DNA of 64,000 bases from Tubulanus polymorphus (Eukaryota; Nemertea; Palaeonemertea; Tubulaniformes; Tubulanidae): assembly GCF_964204645.1 (NCBI RefSeq), contig NC_134029.1, positions 17,316,450 through 17,380,449 on the forward strand, given 5' to 3'. Made by a program: the position numbers and the translations under genes. The stretch's first letter is position 1. Every line of letters begins with the position of its first letter. Positions 56,286 to 64,000 of the stretch are shown in pieces. The notes under the pieces were generated by a model that saw only the letters and a list, made by a program, of their open reading frames with translations, searched no databases and had not been told where the DNA came from.

Positions 56286-58391
56286 CTTCCTTAAAAGTGA
56301 CGTATATTTTTTAAACTGTAATTGTATCCGATTGTTGCTGCCGAGAAAAAATAAAATAAACACCATCAGAGAATAAAAATTGTCACCTTTCTAACGATAC
56401 ATGACTTGAATTTTTGAAGCAAAAGAGGGATGGACTACAATGAATCGCGCTAAAGGTTTTAGTTCAAAAAATGTGAAATTCATCCAGCAATGCGGGACCC
56501 GCGGGACCGCCTCAAAATGGCACCTGGAAACTGGAAACTTCCCTATTCTTCACTTCATAACCTACAGCCTCATATCTTTGGCTCCTCCACACTCTACCCC
56601 ACTGTGCTGATTAAACCCTCCCTTTTTATACTTAATTTTTCTCGCGACGTATACTTCCACATAGCCCGGTATTTTAGCCTGTGGCGTATTCTCTCGTCAC
56701 ACCATTCCACCGAGCTATGTAGAGGTTCGTACAGCTTGCGAGCTTTTATACTAATTTGTTGCGTCGAGTGAACGATATGTACATTTGAACTCTATATAGG
56801 GAGGTACATCTCGATGTAGAGCGATTTTTTATATCTGAAAAATTTCTGCCACCCCCAAAAAAGTTGTGTGTTATCTAAGTTTTCTACACTTAGTTCTGTC
56901 CAAGTGGTCATACACATATTTCATGAGCCAAGTGTAAATTAGGTTTCTGTATAACACAAGGACAGATACTGCTTCACCTTATTCCATTGTAACTAGGTAC
57001 ATGTGTATTACTTGTAATAGATCAAAGATTTTAAAACTTATTGAAAGATAAATAAACTGACATATTTCAACCTGTATATTCATGCCTTTGATTTTGTTAT
57101 CTAGGCTGTTTTGTAGAAAGATTTGTACATTTATGAATCCACGCTGACAATAGAATTAACAAGTTACCGGATTCTGTTTATTCAGGTCCTAACTTCATCA
57201 TTTGCAAGAGAATAAATTTTTTAATGAGGTTAAGTCGGAATGAAGGGTTAAATGGAAAAACTGATCGATTTCAACGCCACGAAAAGTTCGTTTTAATTTG
57301 GCGTTAAAACGAAAAACTGGTTTTTACGTAGCGTTAAAACGAAAAATGTTTTTAAAAAATGGTGGAGTTTGAATGTCATTTTTTCTAATGTGGCCCGGAT
57401 CTGATTTCTTTTTCTGATTTGGGTAGTATAGTCGGTAAATATGATTGTAGCGCAAACAGAAATGGAGAAAAATACAATCTGCTATTACGAAGAATTGTGT
57501 CTTTTTTGAAGACGAAATGTGCGGGAGCATCATAATATACAAAACATAATCTGACGAAAAATATTGCACAGTATTTTTCCCAGAAGCCTACCGGTAATCT
57601 CCTAGAACCGGTATTTAACACTCAATCTACAGATAGCTATTGACCCGTTGCTGCTGCCCTTTTAACTCGTCAGAACGTACTAAAATTTTATCCATTATGC
57701 TTAAAAAGGAAATCACGTTTTAGATCGCGCCCTTTTTGACGAGAAATTATTCCAATTTTCAGGTGAGAACCCCCTTCAAATCCTGGATAGGACATTATGT
57801 AGTTGACGATCTATGGTGCATTTATTGTCGCAACTTTAAATTGTTTAAACTTGCTGTTATTTGAATTCTGACAGGCAGGCCGTCGAAGAAGGTGGATTCA
57901 GTGTATAGTGTATGCGCGCATCTCGATATAGAAACGACCGTTAGAATTCTGTAAGAAATAATTGGAAATGTATGAAAACATTTTTACCAACCTATGAGAT
58001 CATTCGTCGGCCAGAATATGTGTAAAGCGAGGAAGTAGATGTATTCTTTTGATCCATACCAAGAAACAGCCATTTCCATGGCCCTTCAATGAGATCATTC
58101 CAGTTTCACAGTGAATTTACTCTCTTACAATATAGACAGTTGTCATTTCAATTCAAGTTTTCGGAATTAAATATTTGTACATGATAAGACAATACTACAA
58201 TTTAAGAGAAGTCTATGTGTTAAATAATGGTGTAGGACTCTCTAGTGTAAATGAATGTCATAAAATGGGCCCAAGTGTAAAATACGGAGTAGGGCAAGGG
58301 TGTATGGACATATTCAATTCGTTGTTGGTTTGATTCGGTTTTTTACTCGATATGAAGACCCACCGACTGCACATGTGACATGTCTTTTGGG

Positions 58392-58520
58392 CGACAGGAT
58401 GACTGGATGACTGGTCGACTGATTGACTGGACGACTGAATAACTGGGCGACTGGTTATCTAGAAGGCTGGATGAGTGAGCGACTGGATGAATCGACAACT
58501 CGATTACTAGTCAACTGGAT
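58392..58520. repeat. degenerate minisatellite of GACTGGAT-like words
   Basis: Repeated 8- to 9-bp words such as GACTGGATGACTGGTCGACT. Units drift at most positions. Confidence 0.7.
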
Positions 58521-59326
58521 AACCGATTGTTCGTAGATGTAACATACATATGATATCGAACAGTCGAACATTAACTAATGAATCTTTCAAATTTGGAAGG
58601 TACACTGGTGTTTTATAGTTTCAGGGAATGAAAATCGATTATGAAAAAAGAAACGTCTGCACTGTTGGGTATTTTGCAGAAAGTAGAACTTAGATGAATG
58701 CTCCAGAAGCGATTCCTAGCAACTTCTTTTATTTCATTGCACAATTCTATCAAACATCAACGCAAATTTTCAGCGGATTACTACGATGTTCTTGCTGTGG
58801 CATGCAAATAGCAAGTTCGTAGATGGCAGCAGGTGACGGTCGAGATCGATATGGTGGTTGGCGTTGAAAAAAGCAGATTTAATGGTTCGCTCCTGTTTCA
58901 CTGGTTCTCTTTAATGAATGAACATTAGCGAGATCCCCGGATCCCCGGACTCCCTGTTATTTCAGAATGATCACTCGTACCTCAGAGCTCTCCAGCCTGT
59001 CAGTAATCGTTCCTGTTTCCCGAGCGATCACCCGATACCCCCAGAGCACTGATTTCTGATTTCCTGCTCGCCCGTTTGAGACCTGGATCTAGTTGCACAT
59101 TTCTCGCTTAAAATCCGGATGTATGATTAGAATATTGGAAATGTACTATTCTAAACTCGATATTCAAATTGAAATTCCCTACGTACGTATAGAGTCCCAT
59201 ATTCTTCCAGAATATCATACAAAAAGAATCTGATGAAATACACTAGTGTTACTTTTATCGTCATTACTCTTTATTCGTGGTTATGTATGACTAATATCAT
59301 GGTAAAACAGCGAAGTTATCCGATGT

Positions 59327-59598
59327 TTAGTTAGGACAACATCTTCCCATCAATCGTGAGCAACATCCACTGCTGGGTCCACCAATCAGCCAGTAGGTAC
59401 CGTGTTTACCGTTACAGAAACATGGAAGTCCTCTTTCTTCAATTTCGACTTCTACAAATTAGAGATCGGTAATTTGTCAATAAGAAAATGAAACGCAATT
59501 TTGCAATGAAATGCAATGAAACAAATGAATTACCTTCGGCAGCGATGGCTCCAATGACCATAAACAAGGCCAAGGCGATGAACAGGGTTTTGTACATT
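59327..59598 (-). CDS. secreted 6-cysteine peptide (62 aa, two coding exons)
   Basis: Exon 59598-59534 holds the start codon (59597) and a 21-residue signal peptide with a hydrophobic core (LFIALALFMVIGAI). Exon 59451-59327 follows with GT/AG borders and correct phase, and gives a short acidic propiece and a ~36-residue core with six cysteines in the order CxC, CC, CC. A non-coding 5' exon probably ends at the AAAACTCAG/GTAAGT donor near 59955. The size and cysteine framework resemble defensin-like antimicrobial or neurotoxin-like peptides; which it is cannot be told from sequence. The gene lies antisense within the presumed DEG/ENaC intron. Confidence 0.78.
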
Positions 59599-60010
59599 CT
59601 GAAGGAAGTAAATGTTTGATTGATTTGATAAGTTGAATATCGAATCACTGGTGTCTGTCCGCAAGGCATTTGTCATGGATAAATTTCCGTGAATACGCAG
59701 GACCAAGTTCCACTCTCGATTAACATTGAATGAATATAAGGTTAAAATATTGGAAACAATTTCAAAATCTTAACTCTTTTCATAAATCAAACTTAACCAA
59801 GAACCGTGGAATTGACATTTAGAAAATTACTACAACGTACGTTGTTCAAAATCTTCTACTTTGCAGTTAGCCTTCTGAAGCCTCATAGATTCTAAACTTA
59901 CCTCAGTTTTTGCTTTACAGCACCCTAAAAGAGTGAACTTTGACTTACCTGAGTTTTGGGCGCCTTGTCGGAATATATTCACAACAATTACCAACTCATA
60001 GAAATCCGAC

Positions 60011-60024
60011 ACGTTTTATAGTTT
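60011..60024 (-). promoter_or_regulatory. TATA-like box of the 6-cysteine peptide gene
   Basis: On the - strand CTATAAAACG lies about 60 bp upstream of the 5' exon donor. The same element is kept in the duplicated copy at about 30018-30028, within otherwise drifting sequence. Confidence 0.5.
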
Positions 60025-60130
60025 GATGACACGAAGTTTTTCATCGTAAGCGGATTTTAGAATAATCCTCATCCATATATCACGCAGAATTAAACAATTT
60101 TTGAACTGTAATTTTTATTCTCATTTCATC

Positions 60131-62460
60131 ATGTTATTCATGTGCAGATTCTTTATCAGAATTTTCAATTTTTCAGGTTTTGAAAATATTTCCAGTTTGA
60201 ATCTGCAGCACTCTTTGTAACGGACACTTTTACGAAGGAATATGCCTATCACAATGGTTGGTGTTGGGGCTCTGACTAGATAGGAGGAATACAACTAGGG
60301 CATAGAAATATAAACTCTTCCACAGTTCTTGCAAAAAAACTTAATTCTAGCTCATCCATAAGGCTTCGAACTTGGGATCTCAAACATTCATGCCCATGTA
60401 ACGTGCAAACCAATAGAAAAGGGATCATCTGATTAGTGTGCGTGGTAACCAGTCAGATGTCGTTACTCTATCCATCCACTAACTTTATTAGGTCCATCGT
60501 CGGGAAATTTCAGCTGGTCAGAGGGGAGTTAACTACCAAAAAGACCTCACCGGGGCAGACATTAGCCCCAACCCTAGTTCGACGTCTCTATCCCTAAGCC
60601 TACTCAACGGCCCTAACCTTCCTCGGACGTAGCCATAACCCCTGGCCTCGTATTTTCGACCTACTGCATGTCAGCCGAACATAAAAGGATACGTTGTTTC
60701 TTGATATTCTGAAGTCCAAAATTGGCCCATCCGAATTTTTTTTTATCCTTTTTGAAAATAACGTATCGTTGAAATTGAAATATTGACCCGCCCGAAAGCT
60801 TATGATTTTCCTTTTATTTGAAAAAGAATACTAAGATTTAGACAAATGACTACCGTAAATCACCCAAAACATTTCAAAATGTATTCATTTTACTGTTTTC
60901 CTTTTTAGGGAATATATTCAATGTACTTGTTAAAAGACATTGGCTAGACGTATCGGCCCCACTCCGCGCGGTTGCGCCACCGCGCGGGATTTACGCGAAG
61001 CAGCAAACACAAACATGGCCGCTCTCTCAATTTTCAATGATAGAAATCGTGTGTGCATTTCAATTATTTCGGCTGTTAGGGTTTTAAGGCACAATATAAG
61101 TTAATGATGTGATATGGCGATGTTAATTAATGATAATTCCGCAGTGAAGCTAGTCACGAACGGTGCCGATTGAGTGTACAGCTGCCAAAAACACTGAAAT
61201 GTGCGTAGTTGCGTAACTATTTGCAGTGAATTGCAGACGAAACATGGAGCCTTAACGGCCGTTTAAAAAAAAATTATACCAATCACAATTGTAAAATAAA
61301 AATGAGATAGAACCTAAGTTAAAATTCTGGCCATTTCTAAAATGTTATTACTAATTTTTAGTCAGTGCGGAACGTTTAGTTTACCAACAATAATGAGGGG
61401 TGGTAGGTAGTCATGCAATTCAAGTCATCATTTATTACACGTTACTTCCGTGTTGTTGAAAATCTCGCGAGTCCTGGACCAAACCCCATTGAACAATGTG
61501 ATCTGTATATATTGAAATACCAATTAGCAATATAAAAAGAGGTCGCACTGTGGAGCCTTTACAACACGGTTTAGTTATGATATGTGGTAACGCCAGAAAA
61601 GGAGTCAAAATAAGGTTATCTGACCTGGATTCCAAAAACTCAAATTTAAACCTACATTGCTGTGGAGCGGGATTCTGCGTCAATTCAAACTCAGATAAAA
61701 CTGTGGAACTGGGCTCGGATTTAAATCAAACCCAATCCCAGCATAGTTTCACGTTGAACTTAACTCACGCAACTAATTTTTGACGTGAGTCCTGAATGTA
61801 AATCATCAGACTCGGTATACACCCGGTAGAGATACAGGTTTTTGTGGATTCAAGGCGTAGCAGATGCTTCATATTTCATACAGAATACATAGACTGCAAT
61901 AATTCCTAGGTTTACAGTAAAATGTGCCGTTCATTCTTATCCGACTATGTAAATTTCTCGGCGCGATTATTTTTAGCCCATAAATCATTTGAAAATCTAA
62001 TGCTCTATTTTACCTAAACCGTAGTAAAAAGTTCAGTGTCGGATTTGAAATACATGTCTATAACTGAAAACAATAGCCGCGAAAACACGGAGACGATTTG
62101 GCTCAGGCCCGGTCCGACGTTTTTGGTCGGGCCAAACAGGCTCATTTGGCACCCGTGTGACAGTTGTCCCGGGCCAAATAGCTGATGGTGACTTTTTGCA
62201 CTAGCGCAGGCGTTAATTCTGTGACATGGAAATAAATTCTCCGGAATATGCTGGTTTTTTCAAATGAATTTAATTTCTAGGTTTTAATATTCCGAGCTAG
62301 CTATTCCAACTAACTCAGAATAAACATCAGAATGCGGATAATCAGTGAATTTTGACCCTGTTCTACAGTTGTGAGTTAATATTGAACCTTTGAGCCTTTC
62401 TGAAATTCATAGCCATACCTAGCAGATTCCGGAATTCGGTACAGGCAAGAAAAGCCATAA
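60131..62460. other. host non-coding DNA
   Basis: No gene is supported. A CpG-rich patch at 60955-61030 (CTCCGCGCGGTTGCGCCACC) could be a promoter or repeat, with ATGGCCGCTCTC just after, but no ORF of note. A GC-rich inverted stretch (GGCCCGG ... CCGGGCC) lies near 62105-62185. Confidence 0.4.
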
Positions 62461-62462
62461 GT

Positions 62463-62640
62463 CAGTCTACTGGGTAGCACGCTTGCTTTCTACATATGAG
62501 ACCCGGTTTCGCTCCCTGGTGAGTGCGCGTTATGTCACTGTCACTTCTCTCTAATTTCGACTGCCTTCAGGCGATTTATATATTATTATTACTATTACTT
62601 ATTTCATGTATATTGTTTATCATTATCATGTTGTCCACGC
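62463..62640 (+). mobile_element. tRNA-derived SINE-like sequence
   Basis: A tRNA-like head with TGGGTAGCACGCTTGC (A-box-like) and GGTTTCGCTCCCTGGTGAG (B-box-like) about 35 bp apart, followed by a low-complexity ATT-rich tail. A related B-box segment in inverted orientation lies near 63120-63150. It does not fold as a functional tRNA by eye. Confidence 0.4.
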
Positions 62641-62680
62641 AGGATGAGGATGAGGTTTTACCGATATCAATTCGGGTTCT

Positions 62681-63100
62681 TATGGTGGCTGATAAGGGCC
62701 ATAGTGTAGAATTCCTGGTATGTAAATGAGGGCGCCAGAACGCCAAAACGATAAAAAAACGTCCAATTTTCTCTGAAAGTCCGTTTTGGCGCGCCAAAAA
62801 AAGAAAATTCCGTTTTGGCACCCCCGCCAAAACAACGAAAAACGTCCAATTTTCTCTGAAAGTTCGTTTTGGCGCGCCAAAACAAACAAAATTCATTTTG
62901 GCACCCCCGCCAAAACAACGAAAAACGTCGAAATTTCTCTAAAAGTTTGTTTGTTAAAACTTTGTTTTGGCGCGCCAAAACGAACTTTCAGAGAAAATTG
63001 GACGTCTTTTTTTTCGTTTTGGCGTTCTGGCGTTCTGGCGTTCTGGCGCCCTTATTTACATACCAGGAATTCTACACTATGGCCCTTATCAGCCACCATA
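62681..63100. mobile_element. 420-bp MITE with 6-bp target duplication
   Basis: Terminal inverted repeats of at least 64 bp starting TATGGTGGCTGATAAGGGCC. GGTTCT flanks both ends (62675-62680 and 63101-63106). The interior has ~80-bp repeats built around GTTTTGGCGCGCCAAAAC and TTTTGGCACCCCCGCC. The overlapping ORFs in all frames follow from this repeat structure. Confidence 0.83.
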
Positions 63101-63449
63101 GGTTCTCAACCAACGTGTGAAATTACGCGCACTCACCGGGGATCGAACAGGTCGAACCACCTCATCAAAATTATCAACACCTCATCTGGGCCGCGGCACT
63201 ATCACTCATCAGCAGGCTTTCATAGTTTTTACAGAAACCATCGCTCAAATACCGTAAAATTCAACCATCTTTCTGACGATTTTTCAAAATCTTCTAAACC
63301 TCGGGACAACGCCCTCGAGCTCCCTCCCCTTTCGAAAAATTCTAGATCCGCCCCTGGATAAACCTTTGCAGTCTCAATATTCTGAAATTACAATACAGAT
63401 AATACAGACAAAGATAACATTGTTGTGTTGTTTATTTTTTTCATGACAG

Positions 63450-63889
63450 AAATCATATGATGTACGGATTATCAGCGATCAATCCTCGGATCCCCTGGCA
63501 TAAGAATGTATATTTCCTGCATACCAGTGCTATAGTAGAGACCGACAGGGCTTACTATTACGGATCCCGTGTAGATTATGACCACCTAGACAGTTTTAAG
63601 GATGCGATTAAATTGAGCATTAATCCAATAATTATGACCCATGCAAAACACACCATCAAATTCAGGTAACTATGCAGAAATGCGTATTCAGAAATGATTA
63701 ACCAATTGTAAAATTAGTTGATATAGGAATTAGATTGTCTATTATGTCCAATGTTACATTTTAGATGTTCATGGAAAGGAAATGATTGTTTCAAAAACAA
63801 TAGTTTAGGAAAAGTAACCGAGGAAATACACTACACCCAAGATGGTGCATGCTACACGTATAAACCTCTTTCAAAAGTGACATCAACTG
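63450..63889 (+). CDS. DEG/ENaC-family channel, two ectodomain exons
   Basis: Exons 63450-63665 and 63765-63889 with GT/AG borders and matching phase. The second begins the family signature CSWKGNDC followed by DGACYTYK, as in the finger/knuckle region of DEG/ENaC, FaNaC and ASIC channels. Phase and order fit a direct continuation of exon 2 (ending 35082), giving one gene with a ~28.4-kb intron. It continues beyond the window. That both parts are one gene is inference. Confidence 0.72.
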
Positions 63890-64000
63890 GTAAGTGACTG
63901 TTTGTGAAATTAGGAAAATGTGCCACTAGATTTAGGAAATGTTTATGATATTATCATCCGACGCTCTTAGTAGCATAGTAGCATGATAACCAAATCATAA

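Larger units (their letters stand above)
55851..58661. other. host non-coding DNA (DEG/ENaC intron)
   Basis: It contains the inverted repeat copy (56040-56285) and a degenerate minisatellite (58392-58520). A run of GTTAAAACGAAAAA-type words lies at 57280-57350. I see no gene. Confidence 0.5.
58662..60130. repeat. segmental duplication, copy 2
   Basis: The counterpart of 28814-30135, same orientation. It retains the complete coding exons of the 6-cysteine peptide gene, so it is probably closer to the original. Confidence 0.85.

Noticed and set aside
57324-57621. Two overlapping - strand ORFs near 57.5 kb
   Set aside because: No recognisable domain, no splice or start context, typical of chance ORFs.
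62576-63361. Several ORFs in both strands at 62.6-63.3 kb
   Set aside because: They are by-products of the repeated inverted segments of a MITE, with mirrored frames on both strands.
1-64000. CRISPR arrays, rRNA, functional tRNA genes
   Set aside because: No spaced identical repeats of CRISPR type, no rRNA-like blocks. The only tRNA-like sequence is a SINE-type head with poor boxes.

Overview
This is animal genomic DNA. Intron-containing host genes (a class A GPCR, a ninjurin, a DEG/ENaC channel, secreted cysteine-rich peptides) are interrupted by AT-rich mobile DNA. Nothing in the sequence fixes the species. A marine invertebrate, perhaps a lophotrochozoan, is a reasonable but weak guess.

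The dominant content is three copies of one Polinton/Maverick-type element, a virus-like DNA transposon. Copy A (1-~13012, + orientation) is cut by the left window edge and truncated on the right. Copy B (~14568-19870, opposite orientation) is an older, heavily decayed internal fragment. Copy C (38135-55629, + orientation) is a full-length 17,495-bp insertion with ~580-bp terminal inverted repeats and a perfect 6-bp target duplication (AATAGG). It lies inside a LINE reverse-transcriptase gene whose two halves rejoin in frame when the element is removed.

The gene order in A and C is the same. Left arm, + strand: protein-primed type B DNA polymerase (two N-terminal zinc fingers in C), a 117-aa protein, a penton-like minor capsid candidate, several small membrane proteins, a ~430-aa protein with a C-terminal anchor, a coiled-coil membrane protein, a double-jelly-roll major capsid protein, and a zinc-finger protein with an 8-residue repeat. 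Right arm, - strand: packaging ATPase, RVE integrase with chromodomain, a lysine-rich single-TM protein and a ~200-aa protein. C also carries an unknown 124-aa ORF and an HNH endonuclease beside the right terminal repeat. Most genes carry a few stops or frameshifts that differ between copies, so no copy looks autonomous, although several ORFs are intact.

Three features of the element stand out. The penton-like gene is split at a canonical -1 slippery heptamer in all three copies. Almost every gene starts inside the motif TAAATG. Each terminal repeat is itself a large palindrome.

Host layout: ninjurin terminal exon (21010-21570, -); an eight-exon, 472-aa GPCR (24952-27909, -); a two-exon 12-cysteine secreted peptide (30393-31171, +); and DEG/ENaC exons at 34637-35082 and 63450-63889 (+), phase-compatible with one gene whose ~28-kb intron holds the LINE, Polinton C and an antisense 6-cysteine peptide gene (59327-59598, -). 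A 1.3-1.5 kb segment carrying that peptide gene is duplicated at 28814-30135, where the peptide gene is broken. The rest is non-coding DNA with small inverted-repeat elements (piggyBac-type TTAA, a 9-bp-TSD element, a 6-bp-TSD element), minisatellites and a (AGC)n tract.
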